The translations under genes were made by a program, and so were the position numbers. Below, piece by piece: positions 31,705-42,030 of a stretch of DNA of 64,000 bases. The DNA lies in contig NZ_JACJUG010000008.1 of the NCBI RefSeq assembly GCF_014174515.1, positions 62,001 through 126,000 on the forward strand. Reading direction: 5' to 3'. Each line of letters starts with the position of its first letter. The stretch's first letter is position 1. The DNA is from Mitsuaria sp. WAJ17. GTDB taxonomy: Bacteria; Pseudomonadota; Gammaproteobacteria; Burkholderiales; Burkholderiaceae_C. Below the pieces are notes generated by a model. That model was not told the origin of the DNA and ran no database searches. It was given only the letters and a program-made list of their open reading frames with translations.

Positions 31705-32211
31705 ATGCTGAAGATCGGCGACAAGCTGCCCAGTGCCACCGTGCAGGAATACGTGGAAGTGGAGGGCAATGGCTGCTCCATCGGTCCGAACGGTTTTGAT
31801 TCCGCCGCTGCCGCTGCGGGCAAGACCATAGCCGTCTTCGCGCTGCCGGGGGCCTTCACGCCGACCTGCTCGGCCCAGCATGCGCCTGGCTATATCCAGC
31901 AGGCGGACGCACTCAAGGCTGCTGGCGCCGATGAGATCTGGTGTGTCTCCGTCAATGACGCCTTCGTCATGGGTGCCTGGGCTCGCGAGCTCGGCGCGGC
32001 TGGCAAGGTGCGCTTCATTGCTGATGGCAGCGCTGACTTCACGCGCGCAACCGGACTGACTCTGGATCTGCAGGCGCGTGGCATGGGCCTGCGTTCGCAG
32101 CGCTACAGCATGCTCGTGGTCGATGGTGTCGTGAAGACGATCAATGTCGAGGCGCCAGGCAAGTTCGAAGTCAGCGGCGCTGACACCATGCTCTCGCAGC
32201 TCAAGGCCTGA
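31705..32211 (+). CDS. peroxiredoxin, Prx5/redoxin type, single catalytic cysteine
   Basis: 168 residues from ATG 31705 with a TTGAGGAG site. The Prx motif PGAFTPTC gives a peroxidatic Cys55 with Pro and Thr placed as in Prx5-family enzymes, which reduce hydroperoxides using thioredoxin or glutaredoxin. There is no Cys near the C-terminal position used as resolving Cys in 2-Cys Prx5, and the other two (Cys24 and one in EIWCVSV) are not at that site, so a 1-Cys mechanism is inferred. It lies between the S10 terminator and the spc promoter, so it is flanked by ribosomal operons but probably expressed separately. No promoter is clear in the 50 bases after the terminator. Confidence 0.9.
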   Translation: MLKIGDKLPSATVQEYVEVEGNGCSIGPNGFDSAAAAAGKTIAVFALPGAFTPTCSAQHAPGYIQQADALKAAGADEIWCVSVNDAFVMGAWARELGAAGKVRFIADGSADFTRATGLTLDLQARGMGLRSQRYSMLVVDGVVKTINVEAPGKFEVSGADTMLSQLKA

Positions 32212-32302
32212 TCTCCCACGGTAGCGCAAGGCTGCCATGGCAGATCAAAACCGGGCGCCCTACTGTTTAGAGGGGGCGTCCAAGTTTCAGTGCGGTGGGT
32301 GC

Positions 32303-32332
32303 TTGACATTGCTTCTGCTTCACTGGCACAAT
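32303..32332 (+). promoter_or_regulatory. promoter of the spc operon
   Basis: TTGACA (perfect -35) at 32303, an 18-base spacer, and CACAAT at 32327. It lies within the 312-base gap between the peroxiredoxin and rplN and leaves a leader of about 185 bases. Confidence 0.65.
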
Positions 32333-32523
32333 CTAATGCTTCGCCGAACGTTGGGCGCATCATGCGGTGCGTCTCGGCCTCGGATCCGCCCTCAACCGCT
32401 GAAGGCGCTGGCTGGCACACAAGCTGTGTTGGTGAGTGCTAAAGGCTTACGGGCCCAAGACTGACCGGTTTGATTTGTTGCGATGGTCGCAGCAGGTCGA
32501 GGCGGGAAAAGTTGGGGACAGAC

Positions 32524-32892
32524 ATGATTCAAATGCAATCGCGACTGGATGTCGCGGACAACACTGGCGCCAAGTCCGTTCAGTGCATCAAGGTGCTTGG
32601 TGGTTCCAAGCGTCGGTATGCCGGCATTGGCGACATCATCAAGGTCAGCATCAAGGAAGCTGCTCCGCGAGGCCGCGTCAAGAAGGGCGAGGTCTATAGC
32701 GCTGTGGTCGTGCGCACCGCCAAGGGCGTGCGTCGCCAAGACGGTTCGCTGGTGAAGTTCGACGGCAATGCCGCCGTGCTGCTGAACGCCAAGCTGGAGC
32801 CGATCGGCACCCGTATCTTTGGCCCGGTCACGCGTGAGCTGCGTACCGAGCGCTTCATGAAGATCGTGTCGCTGGCGCCCGAGGTGCTGTAA
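32524..32892 (+). CDS. rplN: 50S ribosomal protein L14
   Basis: 122 residues from ATG 32524 ([17 protein letters not shown]). It lies at the 30S-50S interface and is also the docking site of RsfS. First gene of the spc operon. Confidence 0.99.
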   Translation: MIQMQSRLDVADNTGAKSVQCIKVLGGSKRRYAGIGDIIKVSIKEAAPRGRVKKGEVYSAVVVRTAKGVRRQDGSLVKFDGNAAVLLNAKLEPIGTRIFGPVTRELRTERFMKIVSLAPEVL

Positions 32893-32917
32893 GCCTCGTC
32901 AAGTCAAAGGTACTGCC

Positions 32918-33235
32918 ATGAACAAGATTCGTAAGGGCGACGAGGTCATCGTGCTGACCGGCCGCGACAAGGGCAAGCGGGGCGTCGTCGCTTCGCGTGT
33001 CGATGCTGACCACCTGATCGTGGAAGGCGTGAACGTCGTGAAGAAGCACGCCAAGCCCAACCCCATGAAGGGCACCACCGGCGGCGTGGTCGATAAGACG
33101 ATGCCGATCCATCAATCCAACGTGGCGATTTTCAACGCCGCTGCCGGCAAGGCCGATCGCGTGGGCATCAAGCAGCTCGACGACGGCAAGAAGGTGCGCG
33201 TCTACAAGTCGACCGGCGAAGAGATCAAGGCTTAA
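32918..33235 (+). CDS. rplX: 50S ribosomal protein L24
   Basis: 105 residues. The N-terminal KOW motif is seen in [19 protein letters not shown]. It is an assembly initiator for 50S. In enterobacteria S8 represses the spc operon at a site around rplX-rplE. Confidence 0.99.
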   Translation: MNKIRKGDEVIVLTGRDKGKRGVVASRVDADHLIVEGVNVVKKHAKPNPMKGTTGGVVDKTMPIHQSNVAIFNAAAGKADRVGIKQLDDGKKVRVYKSTGEEIKA

Positions 33236-33245
33236 GAGGTTCGAC

Positions 33246-33785
33246 ATGGCTCGTTTGCAAGCGTTTTATCGCGAAAAAGTCGTTCCCGGCCTGACCGAGA
33301 AGTTCGGCTACAAGTCCGTGATGGAAGTGCCGCGCATCACCAAGATCACCCTGAACATGGGTGTGAGTGAAGCCGTGGCGGACAAGAAGGTCATGGACCA
33401 CGCCGTGGGCGACCTGACCAAGATCGCCGGTCAGAAGCCTGTGGTCACCAAGTCCAAGAAGGCCATTGCTGGCTTCAAGATTCGTGACGGCGTGCCCATT
33501 GGCTGCATGGTGACCCTGCGTGGCGTCCAGATGTACGAATTCCTGGATCGCTTCGTGACCATCGCCCTGCCGCGTGTGCGCGACTTCCGTGGTATCTCCG
33601 GTCGTTCCTTCGACGGCCGTGGTAACTACAACATCGGCGTCAAAGAACAGATCATCTTCCCCGAAATCGAGTACGACAAGGTGGATGCTCTGCGTGGTCT
33701 GAACATCAGCATCACGACGACTGCCAAGACGGACGACGAAGCGAAGGCCCTGCTGGCCGCGTTCAAGTTCCCGTTCAAGAACTGA
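33246..33785 (+). CDS. rplE: 50S ribosomal protein L5
   Basis: 179 residues, part of the 5S rRNA particle. [20 protein letters not shown] and [22 protein letters not shown] are hallmarks. Confidence 0.99.
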   Translation: MARLQAFYREKVVPGLTEKFGYKSVMEVPRITKITLNMGVSEAVADKKVMDHAVGDLTKIAGQKPVVTKSKKAIAGFKIRDGVPIGCMVTLRGVQMYEFLDRFVTIALPRVRDFRGISGRSFDGRGNYNIGVKEQIIFPEIEYDKVDALRGLNISITTTAKTDDEAKALLAAFKFPFKN

Positions 33786-33793
33786 GGTGACCC

Positions 33794-34099
33794 GTGGCAA
33801 AACTCTCGATTAAGCAACGTGAGCTGAAGCGCGAACAACTGGTCGCCAAGTTCGCCAAGAAGTATGCAGAACTGAAGGCCATCATCGACGACTCCAAGAA
33901 GTCCGATGAAGAGCGCTATGCCGCTCGCCTGGAGCTGCAGAAGCTGCCCCGCAATGCCAACCCCACTCGTCTGCGCAATCGCTGCGAGCTGACTGGCCGT
34001 CCCCGTGGCACCTTCCGCAAGTTCGGTCTGGCCCGTAACAAGATTCGTGAACTGGCTTTCAAGGGCGACATCCCCGGTGTCGTCAAGGCAAGCTGGTAA
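33794..34099 (+). CDS. rpsN: 30S ribosomal protein S14, zinc-free form
   Basis: 101 residues starting at GTG 33794 ([14 protein letters not shown]). The long form without zinc-binding CxxC pairs; only one Cys ([11 protein letters not shown]) is present in that region. It lies 8 bases after rplE. Confidence 0.98.
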   Translation: MAKLSIKQRELKREQLVAKFAKKYAELKAIIDDSKKSDEERYAARLELQKLPRNANPTRLRNRCELTGRPRGTFRKFGLARNKIRELAFKGDIPGVVKASW

Positions 34100-34122
34100 T
34101 CGGCAGGTTTAGGAGATTTCGT

Positions 34123-34518
34123 ATGAGCATGAGTGATCCTATCGCCGATATGCTGACTCGCATTCGCAACGCCCAAAGCGTTGAGAAGGCCAGCGTCGTG
34201 ATGCCTTCCAGCAAGCTGAAGGTTGCGATCGCCAAGGTCCTCAAGGACGAGGGCTATATCGACGGTTTCGCGGTGCGTGGCGATGCAGCCCGTCCCGAGC
34301 TCGAGATCGCGCTGAAGTACTACGCCGGTCGTCCGGTGATCGAGCGCATCGAACGCGTGAGCCGTCCCGGCCTGCGCATCTACAAGGGCCGCCACGACAT
34401 TCCGCAGGTCATGAATGGCCTGGGTGTGGCGATCGTCACCACCCCCAAGGGTGTGATGACCGACCGCAAGGCACGTCAAGCCGGTATCGGCGGCGAAGTG
34501 CTCTGCTACGTCGCCTAA
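34123..34518 (+). CDS. rpsH: 30S ribosomal protein S8
   Basis: 131 residues, [16 protein letters not shown]; a second ATG two codons in (34129) is an alternative start. The C-terminal [22 protein letters not shown] is typical of this rRNA-binding protein and spc repressor. Confidence 0.99.
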   Translation: MSMSDPIADMLTRIRNAQSVEKASVVMPSSKLKVAIAKVLKDEGYIDGFAVRGDAARPELEIALKYYAGRPVIERIERVSRPGLRIYKGRHDIPQVMNGLGVAIVTTPKGVMTDRKARQAGIGGEVLCYVA

Positions 34519-34537
34519 GCGCAAGGAGAGACAGACA

Positions 34538-35071
34538 ATGTCCCGCGTTGGAAAAATGCCGGTCGCACTCCCGCAAGGCGTGGATGTGACGATCTCCGCT
34601 GAGCAGATCAGCGTGAAGGGCGCCCTGGGTACGCTGGTTCGTGCAGCCAACCCCCTGGTCGCGATCAAGAACGAAGGCGGCAAGCTGAGCTTCAGCCCGG
34701 CTGACGCTTCTGCTGAAGCTGACGCCATGAGCGGCACCTTCCGCGCCCTGGTGGCCAATATGGTCAACGGCGTGAGCAAGGGCTTCGAGAAGAAGCTGAA
34801 CCTGGTTGGCGTGGGTTACCGCGCCCAGGCTCAAGGCCAGAAGCTCAACCTGCAGATCGGTTTCTCTCACCCCGTGGTGAAGGACATGCCGGCTGGGATC
34901 AAGGTGGAATGCCCGACCCAGACCGAAATCCTGATCAAGGGTGCCGATCGCCAAGTGGTGGGTCAGATTGCCGCCGAAGTGCGCGCCATCCGTCCTCCCG
35001 AGCCCTACAAGGGCAAGGGCATCCGCTACGCCGATGAAAAGGTCTCCCTCAAAGAGACCAAGAAGAAGTAA
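34538..35071 (+). CDS. rplF: 50S ribosomal protein L6
   Basis: 177 residues with two similar domains. The C-terminal [17 protein letters not shown] contacts 23S rRNA near the sarcin-ricin loop. Confidence 0.99.
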   Translation: MSRVGKMPVALPQGVDVTISAEQISVKGALGTLVRAANPLVAIKNEGGKLSFSPADASAEADAMSGTFRALVANMVNGVSKGFEKKLNLVGVGYRAQAQGQKLNLQIGFSHPVVKDMPAGIKVECPTQTEILIKGADRQVVGQIAAEVRAIRPPEPYKGKGIRYADEKVSLKETKKK

Positions 35072-35082
35072 GGAGCCGCGCA

Positions 35083-35448
35083 ATGTTGACCAAGAAAGAA
35101 CAGCGCATCCGTCGTTCGCGCCAGACCCGTGCCCGCATCGCAGTGCAGCGCGTCGCCCGCCTGACGGTTTTCCGCTCCAACCTGCACATCTACGCCAGCG
35201 TCATCTCCGAAGATGGTACTCGCGTCCTGGCCAGCGCCTCGACGGCCGAGAAGGACGTTCGCGCCCAGCTGGGTGGCGAAGGCAAGGGTGGCAATGTGGC
35301 CGCTGCCACGCTGATCGGCAAGCGCATCGCCGAGAAGGCCAAGGCTGCTGGCGTCGAGAAGGTGGCGTTCGATCGCGCCGGTTTCGCCTACCACGGCCGT
35401 ATCAAGGCCCTGGCCGAAGCTGCCCGCGAAGCCGGCCTGCAGTTCTAA
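35083..35448 (+). CDS. rplR: 50S ribosomal protein L18
   Basis: 121 residues, 5S rRNA-binding. It has a basic N-terminus ([12 protein letters not shown]) and ends [26 protein letters not shown]. Confidence 0.99.
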   Translation: MLTKKEQRIRRSRQTRARIAVQRVARLTVFRSNLHIYASVISEDGTRVLASASTAEKDVRAQLGGEGKGGNVAAATLIGKRIAEKAKAAGVEKVAFDRAGFAYHGRIKALAEAAREAGLQF

Positions 35449-35469
35449 GCGCATAAAGGATTGATGAAC

Positions 35470-35988
35470 ATGGCAAAGTTTCAACCCCGCGTGCAGGACG
35501 AAGGTCGTGACGACGGTTTGCGCGAGAAGATGATCGCGGTGAACCGCGTGACCAAGGTGGTGAAGGGCGGCCGTACGCTGTCGTTCGCAGCGCTGACCGT
35601 GGTCGGCGACGGTGATGGCCGTATCGGCATGGGCAAGGGCAAGGCGAAGGAAGTTCCGGTTGCCGTGCAGAAGGCCATGGAATCGGCTCGCCGCAACATG
35701 GTCAAAGTGAACCTGCGTAACGGCACCATCCACCACAACGTGGTGGGTGAGCACGGTGCTTCGCGCGTCATGATGGCTCCGGCTCCCGCCGGTACCGGTG
35801 TGATCGCCGGCGGCCCGATGCGCGCCGTCTTCGAAGTGATGGGTGTGACCGACATCGTGACCAAGAGCCACGGTTCGACCAACCCCTACAACATGGTTCG
35901 TGCCACCCTGGACGCCCTGAAGCGCTCGACGACGGCCGCTGAAGTCGCTGCCAAGCGCGGCAAGACCGTTGAAGATATCTTCAACTGA
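35470..35988 (+). CDS. rpsE: 30S ribosomal protein S5
   Basis: 172 residues from ATG 35470 ([16 protein letters not shown]). TTG 35461 and ATG 35464 are in frame upstream, but the AAGGA at 35456-35460 is best spaced (9 bases) for 35470. The [12 protein letters not shown] loop linked to spectinomycin response looks normal. Confidence 0.97.
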   Translation: MAKFQPRVQDEGRDDGLREKMIAVNRVTKVVKGGRTLSFAALTVVGDGDGRIGMGKGKAKEVPVAVQKAMESARRNMVKVNLRNGTIHHNVVGEHGASRVMMAPAPAGTGVIAGGPMRAVFEVMGVTDIVTKSHGSTNPYNMVRATLDALKRSTTAAEVAAKRGKTVEDIFN

Positions 35989-36010
35989 GTCGCCAGGATT
36001 GGAGAGACAG

Positions 36011-36193
36011 ATGTCTGACAAGAAAACTCTGACGGTCAAGCTCGTGCGCAGCCCGATCGGCTGCCGTGCCTCGCACCGCGCCACCGTGACCGGTCTGGGC
36101 CTGCGCAAGATGAACAGCACCCGCGTCCTTGAGGACACGCCTGCTGTGCGCGGCATGATCAACAAGATCGCCTACCTCGTGCAGGTGCTGTAA
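36011..36193 (+). CDS. rpmD: 50S ribosomal protein L30
   Basis: 60 residues from ATG 36011 ([17 protein letters not shown]) behind GGAGAGACAG. Typical short bacterial L30. Confidence 0.98.
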   Translation: MSDKKTLTVKLVRSPIGCRASHRATVTGLGLRKMNSTRVLEDTPAVRGMINKIAYLVQVL

Positions 36194-36218
36194 GCACGGC
36201 GCGAACTGAGGACTAGAA

Positions 36219-36656
36219 ATGCAACTCAACACCATCAAGCCTGCCGCTGGTGCCAAGCACGCCAAGCGTCGCGTGGGCCGTGGCATTGGTTCCGGTCTGG
36301 GCAAGACTTGCGGCCGTGGCCACAAGGGCCAGAAGTCGCGTGCTGGCGGCTTCCACAAGGTCGGCTTCGAAGGCGGCCAGATGCCTCTGCATCGTCGCCT
36401 GCCCAAGCGTGGCTTCAAGTCGCTGACGCTGCCGTTCAATGCCGAGATCACCCTGAGCGATCTGCAAGGCCTGGCCGGCGACGAAATCGACCTGCTGACG
36501 CTGAAGGCGGTCGGTCTGGTGCCCGAGCTGACGAAGGCCGTCAAGGTCATTCTGTCGGGTGAGATCAGCCGCAAGGTCACGCTGAAGGGCGTGGGTGCTA
36601 CGGCTGGCGCCAAGGCCGCGATCGAAGCCGCCGGCGGCTCCGTCGCAGCTGAGTAA
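36219..36656 (+). CDS. rplO: 50S ribosomal protein L15
   Basis: 145 residues. The Gly/Lys-rich N-terminus includes [21 protein letters not shown]. It precedes secY by 20 bases. Confidence 0.99.
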   Translation: MQLNTIKPAAGAKHAKRRVGRGIGSGLGKTCGRGHKGQKSRAGGFHKVGFEGGQMPLHRRLPKRGFKSLTLPFNAEITLSDLQGLAGDEIDLLTLKAVGLVPELTKAVKVILSGEISRKVTLKGVGATAGAKAAIEAAGGSVAAE

Positions 36657-36676
36657 AGCTCAAGGATCAGGCAACA

Positions 36677-37987
36677 GTGGCTACCAACCCGAATCAACTG
36701 GCTAAGAGCGGCAAGTTCGGTGACCTGCGTCGCCGCCTTGTGTTCCTGTTGCTGGCTCTGGTCGTCTACCGTATCGGGGCGCACATCCCCGTGCCCGGCA
36801 TCGACCCGGTCCAGTTGCAGCAGTTCTTCAAGGGCCAGCAGGGTGGCATCCTGAGCCTGTTCAACATGTTCTCTGGCGGTGCGCTGTCGCGCTTTACCGT
36901 TTTCGCGCTGGGCATCACGCCCTACATCTCGGCCTCCATCGTGATCCAACTGATGGGTTATGTGGTTCCGAGTCTAGAAGCGCTGAAGAAGGAAGGCGAA
37001 GCCGGTCGTCGCAAGATCACGCAGTACACGCGCTATGGCACGCTGGGCCTCGCGATCTTCCAGAGCCTCAGCATCGCGCTGGCGCTGGAAAGTTCACCTG
37101 GTCTGGTGCTGGCTCCCGGTTTTGGCTTCCGCCTGACCGCTGTCAGCAGCTTGGTGGCTGGCACCATGTTCCTGATGTGGCTGGGTGAGCAGATCACCGA
37201 GCGTGGCCTGGGCAATGGCATCTCGATCCTGATCTTCGGCGGTATCGCTGCAGGTTTGCCGGGTGCCATCGGTGGCCTGCTGGAACTGGTGCGTACCGGC
37301 GCCATGTCGATCTTCTCCTGCCTTGTGGTGGTGGCGATCGTCATCGGTGTGACTTGGCTGGTGGTCTTCGTCGAACGTGGTCAGCGCAAGATCTTGGTGA
37401 ACTATGCCAAGCGCCAGGTGGGCAACAAGGTGTACGGTGGTCAATCGTCGCACCTGCCGCTCAAGTTGAACATGTCGGGTGTGATTCCGCCGATCTTCGC
37501 ATCGTCCATCATCCTGCTGCCGACCACGCTTGTGAGCTGGTTCGCAACGGGTGACAGCATGCGTTGGTTGAAGGACATCGCGGACATGCTGCGTCCGGGT
37601 CAGCCGATCTACGTGCTGCTCTACGCATCTGCGATTGTCTTCTTCTGCTTCTTCTATACGGCGCTGGTTTTTAACAGCCGTGAGACAGCAGACAACCTGA
37701 AGAAGAGCGGCGCCTTCATCCCTGGGATTCGTCCTGGTGAGCAGACCGCGAAGCACATCGACAAGATCCTCTCGCGTTTGACCATGGCTGGCGCCATCTA
37801 CATCACGGGTGTGTGCTTGCTGCCTGAGTTCCTGACACTGAAGTACAACGTTCCCTTCTATTTCGGTGGCACGTCGCTGCTGATTATTGTGGTGGTGACG
37901 ATGGACTTCTGGGCCCAGGTGCAGTCTTACGTGATGAGTCAGCAGTACGAGTCGCTGCTGAAGAAGGCAAATTTCAAGGCCAACTGA
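36677..37987 (+). CDS. secY: preprotein translocase subunit SecY
   Basis: 436 residues from GTG 36677 ([20 protein letters not shown]). It is the channel of the Sec translocon, with about ten hydrophobic segments. The conserved [14 protein letters not shown] and the cytosolic loop [15 protein letters not shown] are present. Partners in this window are SecE (6989) and SecD/SecF/YajC (58491-61920). Confidence 0.99.
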   Translation: MATNPNQLAKSGKFGDLRRRLVFLLLALVVYRIGAHIPVPGIDPVQLQQFFKGQQGGILSLFNMFSGGALSRFTVFALGITPYISASIVIQLMGYVVPSLEALKKEGEAGRRKITQYTRYGTLGLAIFQSLSIALALESSPGLVLAPGFGFRLTAVSSLVAGTMFLMWLGEQITERGLGNGISILIFGGIAAGLPGAIGGLLELVRTGAMSIFSCLVVVAIVIGVTWLVVFVERGQRKILVNYAKRQVGNKVYGGQSSHLPLKLNMSGVIPPIFASSIILLPTTLVSWFATGDSMRWLKDIADMLRPGQPIYVLLYASAIVFFCFFYTALVFNSRETADNLKKSGAFIPGIRPGEQTAKHIDKILSRLTMAGAIYITGVCLLPEFLTLKYNVPFYFGGTSLLIIVVVTMDFWAQVQSYVMSQQYESLLKKANFKAN

Positions 37988-38046
37988 GTCGCAACTCGGT
38001 GGAGCCAATCCATTAACAACCGTACCAACTGAAGCGGCAACGAGGC

Positions 38047-38265
38047 ATGGCGAAAGACGACGTCATTCAAATGCAGGGTGAGATTCTCGAGAACCTGCCC
38101 AATGCCACGTTTCGAGTGAAGCTGGAGAACGGTCACGTCGTTCTCGGTCACATCTCCGGCAAGATGCGTATGCACTACATCCGCATCCTGCCTGGCGACA
38201 AAGTGACCGTGGAACTGACGCCGTACGATTTGAGTCGTGCTCGCATCGTGTTCCGGGCGAAGTGA
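38047..38265 (+). CDS. infA: translation initiation factor IF-1
   Basis: 72 residues with a single OB fold. [19 protein letters not shown] and [20 protein letters not shown] match the family. Its place between secY and rpmJ is usual in Burkholderiales. Confidence 0.98.
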   Translation: MAKDDVIQMQGEILENLPNATFRVKLENGHVVLGHISGKMRMHYIRILPGDKVTVELTPYDLSRARIVFRAK

Positions 38266-38323
38266 GCGAATTTGTCCCCCGGACGCGCTGTTTGAGCGAA
38301 TAGATTAGGTCAAGGAGCAGACC

Positions 38324-38437
38324 ATGAAAGTTTCGGCATCCGTCAAGAAGATGTGCCGCAATTGCAAGATCATCCGTCGCAAGGGCGTGGTGCGTGTGAT
38401 CTGTACCGATCCGCGCCACAAGCAGCGCCAAGGCTGA
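38324..38437 (+). CDS. rpmJ: 50S ribosomal protein L36
   Basis: 37 residues, starting [11 protein letters not shown] with an AAGGAG site. The zinc-ribbon ligands Cys11, Cys14, Cys27 and His32 are all present, so this is the zinc-binding form. Too short for routine ORF listing. Confidence 0.97.
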   Translation: MKVSASVKKMCRNCKIIRRKGVVRVICTDPRHKQRQG

Positions 38438-38471
38438 TTGCTGCACGACACGAGCGAATTAGAGGACGCAA

Positions 38472-38837
38472 ATGGCACGTATTGCTGGTATCAACATTCC
38501 GCCGCAAAAGCACACGGAGATCGGTCTGACCTCGATCTACGGCATTGGCCGTACGACCGCGCAGAAGATCTGCACCGCTTGCGGTATTCCGTTCGACAAG
38601 AAGGTCAAGGACCTCAATGACTCCGATCTGGAAAAGATCCGTGAGGAAGTGGGCAAGCTGACCATCGAAGGCGACCTGCGCCGTGAGATGTCGATCAACA
38701 TCAAGCGTCTGATGGACCTGGGTTGCTACCGTGGTTTCCGTCACCGCCGTGGCCTGCCCATGCGCGGCCAGCGCACGCGCACCAATGCCCGCACCCGCAA
38801 GGGTCCGCGCAAGGCCGCGCCGACCGGCAAGAAGTGA
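38472..38837 (+). CDS. rpsM: 30S ribosomal protein S13
   Basis: 121 residues, [19 protein letters not shown]. It forms the B1 bridge with the 50S. The basic tail [19 protein letters not shown] reaches the P-site tRNA. First gene of the alpha operon. Confidence 0.99.
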   Translation: MARIAGINIPPQKHTEIGLTSIYGIGRTTAQKICTACGIPFDKKVKDLNDSDLEKIREEVGKLTIEGDLRREMSINIKRLMDLGCYRGFRHRRGLPMRGQRTRTNARTRKGPRKAAPTGKK

Positions 38838-38866
38838 TCCTGCGGCAACCCTGAAGAGAGCTCACC

Positions 38867-39271
38867 ATGGCAAAAGCACCTAACAACTCGGCTGCCCAGC
38901 GCGTTCGCAAGAAGGTTCGCAAGAACGTGGCTGACGGCATCGCCCACGTTCACGCTTCTTTCAACAACACCATCATCACCATCACCGACCGTCAAGGCGG
39001 CGCCCTGTCCTGGGCTTCGTCGGGTGGTCAGGGCTTCAAGGGCTCGCGCAAGTCGACCCCCTTCGCTGCCCAGGTGGCGGCTGAAGTGGCTGGTCGCGCT
39101 GCTCAAGAGCAGGGCATCAAGAACCTGGACGTCAAGATCAAGGGCCCCGGCCCGGGTCGAGAGTCTTCCGTTCGCGCTCTGGCAGCGCTGGGCATCCGCA
39201 TCAATTCCATCTCGGATGTGACGCCTGTCCCGCACAATGGCTGCCGTCCGCAAAAGCGTCGTCGCATCTAA
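38867..39271 (+). CDS. rpsK: 30S ribosomal protein S11
   Basis: 134 residues. [19 protein letters not shown] and the C-terminal [15 protein letters not shown] are typical. It contacts mRNA in the E-site channel. Confidence 0.99.
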   Translation: MAKAPNNSAAQRVRKKVRKNVADGIAHVHASFNNTIITITDRQGGALSWASSGGQGFKGSRKSTPFAAQVAAEVAGRAAQEQGIKNLDVKIKGPGPGRESSVRALAALGIRINSISDVTPVPHNGCRPQKRRRI

Positions 39272-39309
39272 GGCGATTTTGCTGCGATAATCGCGGACTC
39301 ATTTCCCGC

Positions 39310-39344
39310 GCCGGCGGGCACGAAAGTGCCGCGCCGGCTGTTTT
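39310..39344 (+). terminator. hairpin with GAAA loop between rpsK and rpsD
   Basis: GCCGGCG...GGCAC pairs with GTGCC.CGCCGGC around a GAAA tetraloop with one bulged G, followed by TGTTTT. It may be a partial terminator or attenuator. A GATAAT hexamer at 39286 just upstream could be a -10, but the -35 is poor. Confidence 0.5.
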
Positions 39345-39462
39345 GCTGAGTGCAACTTCGGTTTGCGCTCATGAAGCCCACCGTTCGAGCCTAAAAAAAC
39401 ACGGGCCGGACTCGCGCAGGCACCGCTTGGAGCTTGCGTCAGATTGAACAAGGACACGCAAA

Positions 39463-40086
39463 GTGGCACGTTATCTCGGCCCCAAGGCCAAACTTTCCCG
39501 CCGTGAAGGTACTGACCTGTTCCTGAAGAGCGCACGCCGCGCCATCAGCGACAAGGCCAAGTTCGACACCAAGCCCGGCCAGCATGGTCGCACTTCCGGT
39601 CAGCGCACCTCCGACTTCGGCCTGCAACTGCGTGAAAAGCAGAAGGTCAAGCGCATGTATGGTGTGTTGGAGCGTCAGTTCCGTCGCTACTTCGCTGAAG
39701 CTGAGCGCCGCAAGGGCTCCACCGGCGTGAATCTGCTGACCCTGCTGGAATCGCGCCTGGACAACGTCGTGTACCGCATGGGCTTCGGCTCGACCCGCGC
39801 TGAGGCACGTCAGCTGGTTTCGCACAAGAGCATTACCGTCAACGGTGAGGTGGTGAATATCGCTTCCTACCTGGTGAAGGCCGGTGACGTTGTGGCAGTG
39901 CGCGAAAAGGCCAAGAAGCAGCTGCGTATCGTGGACAGCCTGAAGCTGGCCGAGTCCATCGGCATGCCGGCTTGGGTGCAGGTCGATGCCTCCAAGATGG
40001 AAGGTGTCTTCAAGAAGACCCCGGATCGCGATGAATTCGGCGCTGAAATCAACGAATCGCTGATCGTTGAGTTGTACTCGCGTTAA
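39463..40086 (+). CDS. rpsD: 30S ribosomal protein S4
   Basis: 207 residues from GTG 39463 ([18 protein letters not shown]). The S4 RNA-binding domain is near residues 97-160 ([28 protein letters not shown]). In enterobacteria S4 represses the alpha operon. Here the gene is bracketed by hairpins at 39310 and 40100. Confidence 0.99.
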   Translation: MARYLGPKAKLSRREGTDLFLKSARRAISDKAKFDTKPGQHGRTSGQRTSDFGLQLREKQKVKRMYGVLERQFRRYFAEAERRKGSTGVNLLTLLESRLDNVVYRMGFGSTRAEARQLVSHKSITVNGEVVNIASYLVKAGDVVAVREKAKKQLRIVDSLKLAESIGMPAWVQVDASKMEGVFKKTPDRDEFGAEINESLIVELYSR

Positions 40087-40099
40087 TTCTTTCGTGCTT

Positions 40100-40133
40100 G
40101 CCGAGCGGCCCTTCCTGGGCCTGCTCGGCTTTT
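40100..40133 (+). terminator. terminator between rpsD and rpoA
   Basis: GCCGAGC pairs with GCTCGGC and inside it GGCCC with GGGCC, with one bulged T, followed by TTTT. Its position inside an operon suggests incomplete termination or a separate rpoA promoter; none is obvious. Confidence 0.75.
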
Positions 40134-40222
40134 CCTCGTCCGGGTCTTGTGTTGTCGCAGGATCCGGTTGGTCCCTCAGCCTTATCGGTGTAACGAACCG
40201 AGGGTATTGAAAGAAAGACCTC

Positions 40223-41212
40223 ATGCAAACCAATCTGCTCAAACCCAAATCCATCAATGTGGAGCCCCTGGGCGGTCATCGCGCCAAGGTCACCCTGGAA
40301 CCGTTCGAACGCGGTTATGGCCACACCCTGGGCAACGCCCTGCGCCGTGTGTTGCTGTCCTCGATGGTGGGTTATGCGCCGACGGAAGTGACGATCGCTG
40401 GGGTGCTGCACGAGTACTCGGCCATCGACGGCGTGCAGGAAGACGTGGTTCACATCATGCTGAACCTCAAGGGCGTGGTGTTCCGTCTGCACAACCGTGA
40501 GGAAGTGACTTTGGTGCTGCGCAAGGAGGGCGAAGGCCCCGTTACCGCTGCAGATATCCAGACTCCGCACGACGTCGAGATCATCAACCCCGAGCATGTC
40601 ATCGCCCACTTGTCGCAAGGCGGCAAGCTGGACATGCAGATCAAGGTCGAGAAGGGCCGCGGCTATGTGCCCGGCACGATGCGCCGCTACGGCGACGAGC
40701 CGACCAAGTCCATCGGTCGCATCGTTCTGGACGCCTCGTTCTCGCCGGTCAAGCGTGTCAGCTACGCTGTTGAGAATGCTCGCGTGGAGCAGCGTACCGA
40801 CCTGGACAAGCTGGTGATGGAGATCGAAACCAACGGCGCCATCTCGCCTGAGGAAGCGATCCGCGCATCGGCCAAGATCCTGGTTGAACAGCTGGCGGTT
40901 TTCGCCCAGTTGCAGGGTACCGACCTGGTCGATGCCTTCGATCAGCCCGCCCAGCGTTCCAGCACCTTCGATCCGATCCTGCTGCGTCCTGTGGACGAGT
41001 TGGAGCTGACGGTGCGTTCGGCCAACTGCTTGAAGGCCGAGAACATCTATTACATCGGCGATCTGATCCAGCGCACCGAGACGGAGCTGCTCAAGACCCC
41101 CAATCTGGGTCGCAAGTCGCTCAACGAAATCAAGGAAGTGCTGGCCTCGCGCGGTCTGACCCTGGGCGCTCGCCTGGAAAACTGGCCGCCGCAAGGTCTC
41201 GACAAGCGCTGA
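40223..41212 (+). CDS. rpoA: RNA polymerase subunit alpha
   Basis: 329 residues. The N-terminal dimerisation domain contains [24 protein letters not shown]. The C-terminal domain has the DNA/activator-binding [20 protein letters not shown] and [13 protein letters not shown]. Confidence 0.99.
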   Translation: MQTNLLKPKSINVEPLGGHRAKVTLEPFERGYGHTLGNALRRVLLSSMVGYAPTEVTIAGVLHEYSAIDGVQEDVVHIMLNLKGVVFRLHNREEVTLVLRKEGEGPVTAADIQTPHDVEIINPEHVIAHLSQGGKLDMQIKVEKGRGYVPGTMRRYGDEPTKSIGRIVLDASFSPVKRVSYAVENARVEQRTDLDKLVMEIETNGAISPEEAIRASAKILVEQLAVFAQLQGTDLVDAFDQPAQRSSTFDPILLRPVDELELTVRSANCLKAENIYYIGDLIQRTETELLKTPNLGRKSLNEIKEVLASRGLTLGARLENWPPQGLDKR

Positions 41213-41413
41213 ACAGGTTCTCCGCCCTGCGCAGTAACGTGCATCCCCTTCGGGGCAAGCTTCCAAGGCCGACAAAGCCGGACCCTGAAGCCTTGCAGAG
41301 GGAGAGTGGCGAAGAGTTTTTGAAGAAAGGGTGGGGTGTTGACAAGCCCCGCCCGGTGCCCCGGCAGTACCTGATACGGCTGCTGGTATTACATAGTAGG
41401 AAAGGAAAGCACC

Positions 41414-41806
41414 ATGCGTCATCGTAACGGCCTCCGCAAGCTGAACCGCACCAGCGAGCACCGCAAGGCAATGCTGCGCAACATGGCAGTCTCGCTGCTG
41501 CAGCACGAAGCCATCAAGACCACCGTCCCCAAGGCCAAGGAACTGCGCCGCGTCGTCGAGCCGCTGATCACCTTGGCCAAGGAGCCCACGCTGGCCAATC
41601 GTCGCCTGGCGTTCGACCGCCTGCGTGATCGCGACATCGTCAGCAAGCTCTTCAATGAGCTGGGCCCCCGGTTCGCCACCCGTCCGGGCGGCTACACCCG
41701 TATTCTGAAGATGGGTTTCCGCGTGGGCGACAACGCTCCGATGGCCTACGTCGAGCTGGTGGACCGCGCCGATGAGGCTGCCGAGGCTACTGCCCAGGCT
41801 GAATAA
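41414..41806 (+). CDS. rplQ: 50S ribosomal protein L17
   Basis: 130 residues, [20 protein letters not shown]. Last gene of the ribosomal superoperon. It follows rpoA after 201 bases that hold a small CCCCTTCGGGG hairpin and no gene. Confidence 0.99.
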   Translation: MRHRNGLRKLNRTSEHRKAMLRNMAVSLLQHEAIKTTVPKAKELRRVVEPLITLAKEPTLANRRLAFDRLRDRDIVSKLFNELGPRFATRPGGYTRILKMGFRVGDNAPMAYVELVDRADEAAEATAQAE

Positions 41807-41842
41807 GCCCTGGCTGCAGCAGTAGTGCTGCATGCGTTCAAT

Positions 41843-41868
41843 AAGGCCGGCTTATGCCGGCCTTTTTT
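41843..41868 (+). terminator. terminator after rplQ
   Basis: AAGGCCGGC pairs perfectly with GCCGGCCTT around TTAT, followed by T residues to 41868. Confidence 0.95.
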
Positions 41869-42030
41869 GTGCCCGCCCGCCTTGCGGGCGCAAGGCGGCC
41901 CTGCAATTCCGTGGCCTATCGCATCCCTGCTGGCGGGGTGCAGGCGCAACCGCTAAGCTGCGCGCTTCCCAATCGGCGCCGTCATCGCTGCCTACCTGAC
42001 AGGGCGCGCACGACGCAACGAGAACTGACC

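Noticed and set aside
40049..41833. 594-codon minus-strand open frame opposite rpoA and rplQ
   Set aside because: Shadow of conserved genes and crosses the rpsD-rpoA terminator.
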